Of a stretch of 35,791 bases of DNA, positions 1-10,470 are shown in pieces. Each line of letters begins with the position of its first letter. Positions within the stretch are counted from its first letter, which is position 1. The notes under the pieces were generated by a model that had not been told where the DNA came from, searched no databases, and was given only the letters and a program-made list of their open reading frames with translations. The stretch is taken from contig GG745359.1 in NCBI GenBank assembly GCA_000151295.1, positions 631,839 to 667,629 on the forward strand, given 5' to 3'. The position numbers were made by a program, and so were the translations under genes. This DNA is from Allomyces macrogynus ATCC 38327. Its lineage: Eukaryota > Blastocladiomycota > Blastocladiomycetes > Blastocladiales > Blastocladiaceae.

Positions 1-387
1 AGAGGAGGAGAAGATGGAAGTCGGTTTGAGGCCCTCGGGGCTGCGGCGAGCGCGAGGACGGCCTCCGTGTCGGCGAATGGGAATGTGGCGGTGGTCGACA
101 ATGTCGTACGCCGCGTCGTCGTACCGGTCGTCGCCCCCGTCGCGAACGCGGGCGTCGTCGCGTCGCGCGTTCATGTTCATGGCGGCCACCACCACCATGT
201 GCATCATCACCATGTGCATCATCACCATGGGCACGTTGTCCTGGGCGGCACGCGGTTCGGAATGCCCGCGTCGTTCCGCACGACGGTGCCGGCCGCACCC
301 GTCTCGCCCGTGCTCGTTGCGAACCTCGGTATGCCCAAGCTCTCGACGGGCGCGGCCGCGGTCTCTGTGCCGACCATGGCGCTGTAA
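1..387 (+). CDS. 3' end of a His-rich protein gene, truncated by the window edge
   Basis: Frame 1 is open from the first base to a TAA at 385-387, so this is probably the C-terminal 128 residues of a gene starting upstream; no ATG start is needed inside the window. The product is rich in Val and Ala, with a central histidine block made of three HHHH groups separated by Val, encoded by a 15-bp tandem repeat. No signal peptide, membrane segment or catalytic motif is visible. I do not recognise a family. The His block could bind metal, but it may simply be a codon-repeat expansion. A pyrimidine-rich stretch with a T15 run follows the stop, which suits a 3' UTR. The longer overlapping frame from position 14 looks like a shadow: it is full of Arg and Ser low complexity and runs through the microsatellite. 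Confidence 0.45.
   Translation, partial: RGGEDGSRFEALGAAASARTASVSANGNVAVVDNVVRRVVVPVVAPVANAGVVASRVHVHGGHHHHVHHHHVHHHHGHVVLGGTRFGMPASFRTTVPAAPVSPVLVANLGMPKLSTGAAAVSVPTMAL
187..231 (+). repeat. 15-bp tandem repeat coding for HHHHV units
   Basis: A CAC/CAT codon series interrupted by GTG (unit CATGTGCATCATCAC, about three copies) encodes three His4 blocks. The length is a multiple of three, so copy-number changes keep the frame. Confidence 0.7.
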
Positions 388-741
388 GAAGAATCCGTTT
401 ACAAGTGAAACCGTTTGTCCCTCTCTTTTTCTTTCGTTTGTCATGTTGTTCTTTTTTTTTTTTTTTCGTCCGCCCCTCGTTGCGCTCCTATGTGCCCGTT
501 CCTCCCTCCCTCCTCGCCATTCATTGCCTCCTCGCGAGCTCCGTCTTTCTGTCGCGGCCGGTTCCAAGCTCTGCGCGTTCGTGTCGCGAGTGCGACCGAA
601 GTGCAATTGTTTCTCCGTGGAGCTGCGCGCGTCTTTGCTGCGTTCGTTCTCTGTACCATGCTGTCACCGTTTATCTTGGCTATTTTGCCAAGCAGTCGTG
701 CGCCTCGCAGTCTCTCAGCGAGGCCTCGTACGTTTCTCTCC

Positions 742-790
<49 letters not shown>

Positions 791-1097
791 TGCTTTCTCG
801 TTTGTCGTTTTTTGTTGTTTCGCAAGTACACGTTGTGGGCTGGCACTCTGTGGTGGGTCACCAGGAGCAGGGTGAGTGAAACGTGCTCGCGGAGGGACCA
901 TGGCCAAGATCATGATCAACATGCGCGCGTGGCCCCACCTCACTCGAGCAAGAGAGCGGAAATTGCGGTGAACGAGCAGCGAGCGAGCACAGGCGACGGC
1001 CGTGAACCAGCTGAAGAGCCAAGGCAACGACGAGATCCAGACTAGAAACGTATGCTAACACTCGAGAACCAAACGAACAAACCACTACACTACCAAT
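388..1097. other. Intergenic / 3' UTR region between convergent genes, low complexity
   Basis: About 710 bases lie between the TAA of the left partial gene and the stop of bL19m on the opposite strand. The region holds a T15 run (452-466), CT-rich stretches and a GTC microsatellite (744-790). Open frames across it are simple-sequence readings (poly-Val, poly-Ser, poly-Arg). I see no gene here. Confidence 0.55.
744..790. repeat. (GTC)n microsatellite, about 15.7 copies
   Basis: An uninterrupted GTC trinucleotide repeat of 47 nt in non-coding sequence. Confidence 0.9.
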
Positions 1098-1706
1098 CTA
1101 CTTCTTCTTGCCCTTGCCCTTCCCACCCTTGCCCGCGGCCTTCCCGCTCGCTGCCGCACTCCCACCCTCTGCTGCCTTGGTCTTCTCCATTTCGGTCTTG
1201 ACCAAATCGTCAATCTGCCCCCACTTGACGAGTTTCGGGTTCTCGCGCACAAAGTAAATCTTACTGCGCGTGAAACTCTTGTTGGGCTGCAAGACCTTGA
1301 TGGCCGTGACCATCGGCGAAAACACCTTGTACGTCTGCTCCACGCCCGTCTTGAGCACATAGTTGCGCAGCGTCAAACTCGTGTCGATCCCCTTGTGCCG
1401 GACCGAAGTGACGATGCCCGCAAAGGCCACGGGCTTGCCCTTGGTCATGGAGGTCAGGGAGGTGACTTGCACGATGGCGCCGGCACGGATCCGGTTGGGG
1501 TTCGACTTGGCGAAGAGCGCGGCGCGGTTGTCGACGTTGTAGTGCGCGACTTCCTTGGCATCTTGCGAGAGACGGACGGCGGTGGAGAGGCGCAGCGTGG
1601 AGGTGGACAGGGCGCGCGCGGCGACGGCGGGTGCGGATGCGGATGCGGAGGCGGCGGCGGGGCGCAGGAGCGCTGGCAGGGCCGACGCGGCGAGTCGGCG
1701 GAACAT
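1098..1706 (-). CDS. Mitochondrial large-subunit ribosomal protein bL19m
   Basis: A 202-residue intronless ORF with an ATG at 1706 and TAG at 1098-1100. Residues 1 to about 48 look like a mitochondrial presequence: Ala/Ser/Arg-rich, no acidic residues until the late 40s. The core (about 75-165) follows the bL19 pattern: an SH3-like barrel start (GAIVQVTS), a GKPVAFAGIV strand, a basic turn, TLRNYVLKTGVEQ, FSPMVTAIKVL, and the family ending RSKIYFVRE. The tail is a Lys/Gly/Ala-rich extension (GKAAGKGGKGKGKKK) that probably contacts rRNA. In yeast the homologue is Img1, needed for mitochondrial translation. The gene is head-to-head with the EH-domain gene at 2111, 404 bp away. Length and presequence fit a nuclear-encoded mitoribosomal protein, and the family call is firm. 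Confidence 0.9.
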   Translation of the reverse strand: MFRRLAASALPALLRPAAASASASAPAVAARALSTSTLRLSTAVRLSQDAKEVAHYNVDNRAALFAKSNPNRIRAGAIVQVTSLTSMTKGKPVAFAGIVTSVRHKGIDTSLTLRNYVLKTGVEQTYKVFSPMVTAIKVLQPNKSFTRSKIYFVRENPKLVKWGQIDDLVKTEMEKTKAAEGGSAAASGKAAGKGGKGKGKKK

Positions 1707-2110
1707 GGCGGTCGGTTGGTCGCGGATTTCGCGCGGTCGAGTGCGCGGGCGGGGACTGCGGCCAGTGGCGGACGGCGGCAGGGGCCGTGGCGATGGTGAG
1801 CGGGTTGTGATCCGGCGTGGTGTTGGATGGCGATCAACGGATGCGACATTTGGTGGTGGTTTGCTTGCGTGCGGTGGAGCTGCAACGGGTGGGGCATGTG
1901 CGTACGATGGGCGCGGCAGGTTCGAGTGCAGAGACGTCGCATGGCTCGCAGCAAGAACAGCAACAGCGTGGCCATGCGGCTGGCTGCAGCCTCGGATTTT
2001 TCATTGCTGCTCCACCACCGCTGCGTCGGCGGCCCCTCTCCCTTTCGCTCCCTCTTCTCGTCGTCTTCTCGCTCTCCCTGCAGCAAACCAACCACTTCCA
2101 CCACGTCGCC
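1707..2110. promoter_or_regulatory. Shared upstream region of bL19m (-) and the EH-domain gene (+)
   Basis: These 404 bases separate two start codons that point away from each other, so both promoters should lie here. CT-rich tracts occur just before the rightward ATG (2035-2100). I see no clear TATA element. The call rests on gene orientation only. Confidence 0.4.
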
Positions 2111-3535
2111 ATGGCCGCCGTGTCAGTCAAGGACCGCATCGCGCTCTTCTCCACCCGCGCCGCGAGCGACACTGGCCCGCCACCAACCACCACCGCGTCG
2201 CCGCCAACCTCAAGTTCCAACGCGCCAGCTGCCGTGTCTCCGCCCTGGCGTACTCCCGCGTCCGTCGCGCCCTCGCGCTTTTCCACGCCCGACAAGGACC
2301 CAGACCACGTCGCCGAACCCAGTTCCAGTGCGAGCAGCAGCGACGACGAAGCCGCGCACCCCCATGGCGCGCACGACGCGGGTCCACCGCGACTCCCGCT
2401 CCGCCGCGCGCCTCCGCCCATCGCCCCACGCCCACGCACGCCGCACCTGACGGCCAAGATCGAGGAACTCGCCCTCGTGCGCCCTCCTGGCGTCACTGCC
2501 GCGACTGCCGTGGACGCCGACGCGCCGCAGTTACCCCCTCCCCCTCCCTACCACTCCCCTGCTCCTTCCGCTGGCGGGACCAGCACCAGTACTACTTCCC
2601 GCCCGCCGTTACCCTCGAAACCGCGCCCCACCGCGTCCAAACCTGCGCCCGACACCCCACTTCCCCCACCCCCACTCCCACCCCGAGCGGGGCGACCCGT
2701 CATGCCCGTCCCCGCGATCCCGCCGCGCATTGCGGGTCCACGCGCACGGTCCCCACCGTCGCGGCGGCGCGCCAAGACCCCACCGCCGCCACCGCCGCCG
2801 CCGATGCGCGGTGGACGGAAACCGCTCGTCACGTCCGTGTCGATGGGGCACTTGAATGCGGTTGCAGGGGTCCGGCGTGGAGGAGTGGGTGGAGTGCCGC
2901 CGGTTCCGCCGGTCCCGGCGCGGCCGGCGGTTGCGGCCGCGGTGGTGCCGGCGAATGCCGAGAAACCGGTGGTGGTGGCGCAGATGGTGAGGAGGGGTGC
3001 GGTCGCGACGCCGGTCGTGCAGGCGACAGCAGCACAGGTGCAGACCCCGCCTGCACATCCGCGAAACCCGCATCCGGTGCGGTCCCCGGCGCCGGCACGG
3101 CCCGTTGCGCCGTCTCCTGGACGGCAACGTGCGGCGGTTGCGTCCGCGGCCGCGGTCGCGGTTAACGCTATGGTCCGTGGCCGCCGGCGGTCGGGCGAGA
3201 AAGCGCAGGTGCATCCGGCGATTGTTAACAAGGGGATGAAGGACCCGCTCGATTTGCTCCTGGCCACGGTTCCGGCCGACGCGCGCAAGCGGTATGCAAG
3301 TGTGTATGAGCGACTGGCCAACGTGGGGACCGTGGATGAGAAGGTGGTCGTTGCGCTTTGGCGGATGTCCAAGTTGCCGCTCGAGACACTCGCGGAGGTC
3401 TGGGACGCGGTCACGCCGAGGTTCGGGAGGGCGTGGACTGAGCGCGAGTTTGCGGGCGGGTTGTGGTTGATTGATGCGGTGCTGGCGGGGAGGAGGGTCA
3501 AGGATGTGCTTGCGCGGGCCGCGGGTGCGGTGTGA
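2111..3535 (+). CDS. Proline-rich protein with C-terminal EH domain (Irs4/Tax4-like)
   Basis: An intronless ORF of 474 residues; the chosen ATG at 2111 (GTCGCCATGG) begins a short conserved-looking N-terminus containing VKDRIALF. Residues about 20-360 are disordered and very rich in Pro, Ala and Ser, with several PPPPP runs that could bind SH3 or profilin-type partners. Residues about 377-465 form an EH domain: DPLDLLLATVP, RYASVYERL, the LPLETLAEVWD helix with the pocket Trp, then an EF-type loop without a full set of calcium ligands, then EFAGGLWLIDAVL. A low-complexity N-terminal part with a C-terminal EH domain matches yeast Irs4/Tax4, which regulate phosphoinositide levels and autophagy. 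The EH call is solid, while orthology is inferred from architecture. The frame is open further upstream, but that part looks like non-coding DNA. Confidence 0.75.
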   Translation: MAAVSVKDRIALFSTRAASDTGPPPTTTASPPTSSSNAPAAVSPPWRTPASVAPSRFSTPDKDPDHVAEPSSSASSSDDEAAHPHGAHDAGPPRLPLRRAPPPIAPRPRTPHLTAKIEELALVRPPGVTAATAVDADAPQLPPPPPYHSPAPSAGGTSTSTTSRPPLPSKPRPTASKPAPDTPLPPPPLPPRAGRPVMPVPAIPPRIAGPRARSPPSRRRAKTPPPPPPPPMRGGRKPLVTSVSMGHLNAVAGVRRGGVGGVPPVPPVPARPAVAAAVVPANAEKPVVVAQMVRRGAVATPVVQATAAQVQTPPAHPRNPHPVRSPAPARPVAPSPGRQRAAVASAAAVAVNAMVRGRRRSGEKAQVHPAIVNKGMKDPLDLLLATVPADARKRYASVYERLANVGTVDEKVVVALWRMSKLPLETLAEVWDAVTPRFGRAWTEREFAGGLWLIDAVLAGRRVKDVLARAAGAV

Positions 3536-3941
3536 AGTGGGTGGGTGGAGCAGGTGCAGGACGTGTCCGTGATACATGTCAGTTGGGATTTGCATCGATG
3601 GATCGCTGTTTTGCGCGGGTGAGCGTGGTGGAGTGTCGCTGGTTGCACAGGGCTGGGTCGCGTCGTGTTCATCAGCGTGATTTCGTGGTGGGCGGGTGCG
3701 GTTGCGTCGGTGCGCGTCTCGCGTCGCGTCGTGCTGTGGCCGACGGACCTGAACACCGCGGCTGCCAGTCCTCCGTCGCAGTCCTCCTGGTCCTCTGCGG
3801 ACACGTCGAGCACGGCCATCCTCATCATCAGCGCACCGGTCGCACTCCACCAACCCAACGACGCGACCGGGCAACACCAACACCAACACCAACGCCAGCA
3901 TCACGACGCGGCCAACAAATCAACCACATCCACCAACCACC
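3536..3941. other. Intergenic region upstream of the carboxylase gene
   Basis: About 400 bases between tandem genes. A CA/AC-rich tract (3866-3940) precedes the carboxylase ATG and is probably its 5' UTR. No gene is visible. Confidence 0.5.
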
Positions 3942-5712
3942 ATGTCAATGCCCGCCTTCCAATCCACCATCTCACCCACCTCGCCCGAATACCTCGCGAA
4001 CCACGCGGCCATGTCCGCGCTCGTCGCCGACCTGCACACGCACCTCGACGCCGCGGCCTCTCCCGGCCCAGACCGGCACGTCGCGACCCACATATCCCGC
4101 GGCCAACTCCTCGCGCGCGACCGCGTCTCCCTGGTTCTCGACGACGATTCGCCGATACTCGAACTAATGCCGCTCGCCGGGCTCAACCAGGGCGACATGA
4201 CCCTCGGCGGATCGGTCATCATCGCGCTCGGGCTCATCAAGGGCACGCCGTGCCTCGTCCTCCGCCTCCGCCGTGCCCACCCTCGCGGGTGGCGCATCGA
4301 ACAAGGTGACGGTGCTGAAAACGCTGCGCGCGCAGGAAGTCGCGCGCGCCAACCGACTCCCGTTCGTGAGTCTCGTCCAGACGGCGGGCGCGAACTTGAC
4401 GCAGCAGGCCTAAGTGTTTCACCGCGGCGCGGCGGGGAGACCTTCCGCAACATGGCGCGTTTGTCCAAAATGGGCGTGCCGTCGGTCGCCGTCGTGTTTG
4501 GCAGCTCGCCGGTGGGGCGTACGTGCCGGGCATGGCCGATTACAGCGTCATGGTCCAGCGGCAGGCCAAAGTGTTTTTTGGGTGGGCCGCCGCTCGTCTA
4601 CGCGGCGACGGGGGAAGTCACGGATGACGAGACGTTGGGCGGGGCCGATATGCACGCGCGCGTGTCGGGCGGGGGTGGCCGACGCGTTGGCCGTGGATGA
4701 GTTGGCCGCGTTGCGTTCCGCGCGCGAGTTTGTGCGGCATTGCGGGGTACGCGCAGCGGGCGGGGGAAGTGGTGCCTAGGGGGTTGGCGGGGCCGGATCG
4801 GCCGCCGCTGTACCCGGCTGGTACGCGTCGCGCGCATGTGTTCTGGATGATGCCATTCACACTGACGCGTGGGTCGACAATTGAGAGGAACTTCTCGGCG
4901 TGGTCTCGCCGAACCCGCGCATCCCCTTTGACGCGCGCGACGTCCTTGCGCGCATCGTCGACGCGTCCGAATGGGTCGACTTCAAGCCGCTCTACGGCGC
5001 AAACGTGATCACCGCCTTTGCCGCCATTCACGGGATCCCCGTCGGATTATCGCCAACAACAACTGTCTCTTCCCCGCTGAAGCCAATAAGGCGACCCAGT
5101 TCATTCGGCTGAGCGAGATGAAGGGCGTCCCGATCGTATTTCTGCACAAAATCACGGGATTTATGGTCGGCAAGAGTTTCGAGGAGCAGGGGATCATCAA
5201 GGCCGGCGCGCAGTTTATCAATGCGGTCGCGAACGCACAGGTGCCGCTCGTTTCGGTCCTGATTGGCGCGTCGTATGGCGCCGGGAATTACGCAATGGCC
5301 GGACGCGCGTACGAGCCGCGGTTCCTGTTCAGTTACCCGAATTCCAAGTGCTCGGTGATGGGTGCCGACCAGTTGGTCAATGTCATGGATATTGTTGCAC
5401 GGCAGAGCGCCGAGCGGTACGTTTTCAGCTTGCGTTGAATGGATACGATCCGCGGCATTTGCTCACGGTACGTCGTGCAATGGGACGTGTCGCTCCAAGA
5501 AACCTGTCAACGAGGACCGACTCGCTGCGCAAAAGGCCATGCTGCAGGCCATGGTCGAGGACGAGTCGTCGTGCTGGTTCACGACGAGTCGCGTGCTCGA
5601 TGACGGCGTGATTGACCCGCGCGATACGCGCAACGTGCTCTGGATGGTCTTGCACGTAGTCTACCGGACGGTGCCGGCCGAGCGGCAGTTGGGCGGCGTC
5701 TCACGCATGTAG
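3942..5712 (+). CDS. Biotin-dependent acyl-CoA carboxylase, carboxyltransferase (beta) subunit, frame repeatedly broken
   Basis: This subunit moves a carboxyl group from carboxybiotin to an acyl-CoA. Translated pieces in shifting frames follow the family end to end: [29 protein letters not shown], the [16 protein letters not shown] oxyanion segment, [27 protein letters not shown], then [33 protein letters not shown], the [15 protein letters not shown] second oxyanion loop, and [11 protein letters not shown] near the C-terminus. Introns: 4821-4885 (GTACGC...TTGAG) and probably 5417-5499. About eight 1-nt shifts are needed (near 4250, 4425, 4508, 4577, 4670, 4745, 5047, 5499), many in short homopolymers, plus an in-frame TAA at 4411-4413. 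The pattern GGAxNKVTV with HARVSG resembles bacterial-type acyl/propionyl-CoA carboxylases more than classic MCCC2. Either the assembly has errors here or this is a young pseudogene; substrate is not determinable. Confidence 0.75.
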
Positions 5713-5870
5713 GTCACCGCGTCGCGGGTGGAGAGTGGGTACCGGCCCGTATTTGGGTCGTGCGGGGGGTTGCTCGACGTGAGCAACGTGAAATGAAGCG
5801 GGTCAGTTTTGCAAATCGTCTGTTGAAATCAAAATCGATGCTTGTTGATTTGAGAGGAGCACATGAAGGA

Positions 5871-5876
5871 AATAAA
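5871..5876 (+). terminator. Possible poly(A) signal AATAAA of the carboxylase gene
   Basis: AATAAA lies 159 nt after the carboxylase stop, in the short region shared with the convergent WDR5 gene, which suits a polyadenylation hexamer. It is a single motif match in locally AT-richer sequence. Confidence 0.3.
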
Positions 5877-5954
5877 TACACGCTTGCCAGGATCGGCCAC
5901 GGCCCCACGACCACGCCCACATAAAGACAGAAACAGAAGCTGCGATACGATCCG

Positions 5955-7065
<1,111 letters not shown>

Positions 7066-7586
7066 TGCGCGGGGAGGCAGTCGGGTGATTGGTTGGTCGG
7101 TGCAGGGCCGGTTGGGCACGGATCGGCGCGGATGGTCGAGGTGGTGCAGTTGGCGCGGTGGTGGTGCAGTTGGCGCGGTGGTGGTGCAGGAGGTTGCAGT
7201 TGGAAACTGTGGTGTCGGCAGTGGAGAGAGGGAGCGAGAGCAGCCGAGACGGGCGGTGCGGTAGGCTGCGGTGGAGGCGGCAGGGCCGCTCAAGCTTGCC
7301 CGGCAGAGCCAGGACCCATGCAGCAAGATGCTTCAAAGCAGCTGCCACACGTGCTCGCGTCAGGGAAGTCCCTTGGTAAGGCCCTTAAGGCATTTTGGCC
7401 GGCAACTATCGAACAAGAACCACCACCACCACCGCCGCCCGCAACGTCGGCCATGCACATCGATAACGGCGCCGCGGACGACGTGCAGCCCCCGCCAGAG
7501 CACCCGCAACGACACCCAACTGCCCGCAATCGCTCGCCTACTCCTCGCTCGCCTACTCCTCGCTCGCCGTGCCCACCGACTTTGCC
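7066..7586. promoter_or_regulatory. Shared upstream region of WDR5 (-) and the deubiquitinase (+)
   Basis: Head-to-head starts leave up to 521 bases that must hold both promoters and leaders. The part near WDR5 contains 20-bp direct repeats. The part near the deubiquitinase may contain N-terminal coding sequence (ATGs at 7318 and 7453 in another frame), so the true intergenic part may be shorter. No TATA box is evident. Confidence 0.35.
7141..7190. repeat. 20-bp tandem repeat, 2.5 copies
   Basis: The unit GTGGTGCAGTTGGCGCGGTG occurs perfectly at 7141-7160 and 7161-7180, then partially from 7181. It lies about 75-125 bases upstream of the WDR5 ATG, in its probable leader or promoter. Confidence 0.85.
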
Positions 7587-10180
7587 ATGCCCGGGCCCAT
7601 CGCGCCACCGTCCACCGACCCGGCCGTGCTCGACGCGGCCGTCTCCGAGTACATTACCAAGCTCTCAGCCGACATTCGCGCCATGACCATCCCGCCGCGT
7701 CCTTCGGCGCTCGTCGTCGCCAAGAAGCTGCTCGTCGACGCCATGGACTGCGACGCCCGCCACGACTACGCGTCGGCCTTTCGCCACTACCTGCAATACG
7801 CGACCATTGTCATCGAAATCCTGCCCAAAGTCACGCTCACTGCCGAGACGCGCCCGCAGTATAAGTTTCTGCACGACCGGATTCCCACCGTCCTCGACCG
7901 CTCTGAAACCCTGCGCGACCTGCTCATGCGCACCAAGCGCCACGAGCTCATCGCGGCGGCCAATGCTGCCGCGGCTGCGCGCAGCGCCGCCGCGCCCGTC
8001 TCGACCCCGCCGGTCGCACTGGCAACACCCAAGCCGATCCATCCGCCCGCAAGGTCGAGCAGCTACCGCACTCCACCGCCAACTTCGGTATCGACACCTC
8101 TCTCGGCGTCGCCGCGCGCGGGCCAGTTGAGCTTGGCACCGCTGACGTCGTTGCCGCCCGCCCGCAAGTCGTCCATGTCCCCGGGAACCGCATACGTGTC
8201 GCCCACGTCCCCCGCGCCCTACGCACTCGGCCCGCCCGCTGATGCGCCCAACGGCGTGCACATCCGCCGCCCAGCGCCCGCGAACGGTGCGGGAGTGCCC
8301 GCGCGCACCATCTCGCTCGAGCAGATCGCCAATGGGAATGGGAACGGGTACCACCGGTCGGCGCACGACGTGGTACGTTATCACATTGTGCCCCCCCCCC
8401 CCCCCCCCCACGGACACGGCTCGATTCCTGATTCTCCACCACACGTTGTTCTAGATCCAAGCGTCGATGGCCGCTAATATCGGCGTCGCGACCCCGCGGT
8501 CCATGGCGACCCTCGACGACGACGCGCGCCGCCGCAGCGCGGATTGCGCACGCAATCGATTCTCGACCCGCGCGCGTGGGGCGGGCAGTACCTGTCGTCG
8601 CTTTCGGCCGACCCGGACCCGAATGCGCCCACCACACCACCTGGCTCCCGCCCACCGCGCCCGGGGACTTACCGGTCATGATCCCGCCGGCATTGCCACC
8701 ACGAAAACCTGTCCCGCCGTCCCCTTTGAGCGGCGACATGGCGATTCTCGGCTCCGCGGGTCCGCGTGGGTCAATGGTGGCGGGTTCCCCGCACCGTGCG
8801 TTACGCCGTGTTTCGACGGGTTTGCCGCCGCGGTCGGCAAGTGCGTTGAGTTCGCCGGCGACGCCGGGGATGGGCATGGCGGCATTGTCGCGCACGTTCA
8901 CGGAGACGCGGTTCCATGCGTCGGCGTCGGCGTTTTCCGAGGTCGATTCGCATGGCGTCTGTGGGCTCAAGAATATGGGAAACTCCTGTTACCAGAACAG
9001 TATCTTGCAGTGCTTGAATGGCACGGTGCCGCTGATGCGGTACTTTGCGTGTACGTTTCGTGGTGCCAAGTCGCAGGGGCATGTAAACTGGGCGCTGGAA
9101 CTGATGCGTCTGTGACGCATTTTGTAGCCGGCGCGTTCAAGGCGCACCTGAACCCGAAGAACCCGCTCGGTACAGGCGGCCAGCTGTCGGTCGCCTTCTT
9201 CAACCTCGTACAAGACATGTCGCGGTCGTCCGGCACATTTGTCGCGCCCGTGCAGTTCCGCGACGTGCTCGCCAACTGTGCCCCGCAGTTTGCCTCTTAC
9301 GACCAGCAGGACTCGCAAGAGTTCTTGGCCTACATGCTCGACACGCTGCATGAAGACCTCAAGCGGCCACCCCCACCGGGCATTCCCCTGCCGCCGTCCG
9401 ATAATGACGACCTCGAGTCGCTCGATGCGGCCACGGGCGCGCATATCGCTTGGGACCGGTACTTGGTCAAGAATTCTTCGTTCTTGGTGGAGTTGTTCCA
9501 GGGCCAGGTGCGATCCCAGCTGCGGTGCCTGACGTGCGGGAAAACGTCCGTCACCTACGCTCCGTTCATGACCATGCCGCTCCCGCTTCCGTCGGGCTCG
9601 CCGCGCGACGTGTTCTCGCTCGAGCAGTGCTTACACGAGTACTTGCGCACGGAGATCCTCGAGGGGGACGACGCGTGGCGGTGCCCGCAGTGCCAGGCAT
9701 TTGTGGCCGCGGAAAAGTCGACGCAGGTGACCCGGTGGCCCGAGGTGCTGCTGCTCACGCTCAAGCGGTTCAGTTATGTCGGGCCGTTCCGTAACAAGGT
9801 CGGCAACTTGGTGCAGTTCCCCGTGCGGTCGTTGAATTTGAATGCGTATGTCGGGTTGCCGAGTCAGGCGGATACCTACGTTTACGACTTGTACGGCGTC
9901 TCAAACCATTTTGGCGGGATGGATGGCGGGCACTGTACGTTCTTTTTGTTGTCGTCCTTAGAGCGAACTCGGGTTCAATGTAACTGACGGTCTGATCCGA
10001 CGTCTAGATACGGCCATTGTCAACCATGGCAACGCCTGGCACTACTTTGATGACTCGCGCGTGTCCAAGTGCGACGACGAACGCGATATCGTCACGCCCG
10101 CGGCCTACAACCTGTTTTATGTGCGCCGGCAGGGGCTCACGGGCGCGAGCGCTGCCAGCAATGGCGCGTCCAAGCTCTAG
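7587..10180 (+). CDS. Ubiquitin-specific protease, USP8/Doa4-like (C19 cysteine peptidase)
   Basis: It removes ubiquitin from substrates, by family probably in endosomal sorting. The N-terminal part (YITKLSADIRAMTI ... RHDYASAFRHYLQYATIV) resembles the helical USP8 dimerisation/MIT-like domain. A Pro/Ser-rich linker follows, then the USP fold. The Cys box is GLKNMGNSCYQNSILQCL, the QQDSQEFLAYMLD segment is typical, two CxxC pairs (CLTCG, CPQCQ) form the finger, and the His box GGMDGGHYTAIVNHG is created by splicing. Introns: 8373-8454, 9051-9127 and 9935-10007, all GTACGT. The third joins GGGCACT to ATACGGCC and so makes the catalytic GHY. Two 1-nt shifts (near 8537 and 8671) are needed between the linker and Cys box, both removable by one extra base in GG or CC runs. 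The start is uncertain; ATG 7587 is the first in the supported frame. No rhodanese domain is seen. Confidence 0.85.
8391..8409. repeat. C19 homopolymer inside a deubiquitinase intron
   Basis: Nineteen consecutive C residues lie within intron 8373-8454, between the donor and a CTGATTCT branch-like site. Confidence 0.9.
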
Positions 10181-10470
10181 GACCTGCCAAGTCGTCGTGC
10201 GGTGCGTGTCGCCGGGTGGAGACGATACATATGATTCCTGTACATAGCATGCCAGCGCGTTGGAACTGTCTGTGAGAAGAGCAAAGGCGTCATGGTGATG
10301 ATGGGTCGAGACCCTCGCGCTATTGAGAACTGCCCACCATAACCCTGTCGCCATCGCATCGCAAACGCTGCCGGGTGGAGACGGCACATTCGACTTGTCT
10401 CCATTCGAACGCAGGCACTTTCGGGGACAAGGGTGGAGGGGAGACTGGTTGGAAGAGCGGCAAAGCCAAC

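Noticed and set aside
744..790. Possible CRISPR-like or coding meaning of the GTC array
   Set aside because: It is a simple trinucleotide microsatellite without spacers, and the frames through it are homopolymeric Val, Ser or Arg.
1555..3165. A 536-residue open frame on the plus strand in another phase
   Set aside because: It overlaps bL19m and the EH-domain gene, begins inside bL19m, and is a low-complexity Arg/Ala/Pro shadow; the EH domain is in the other frame.
2548..3904. Two minus-strand frames of more than 430 residues
   Set aside because: Both are antisense to the proline-rich gene; their Gly/Arg/Thr runs are complements of proline codons.
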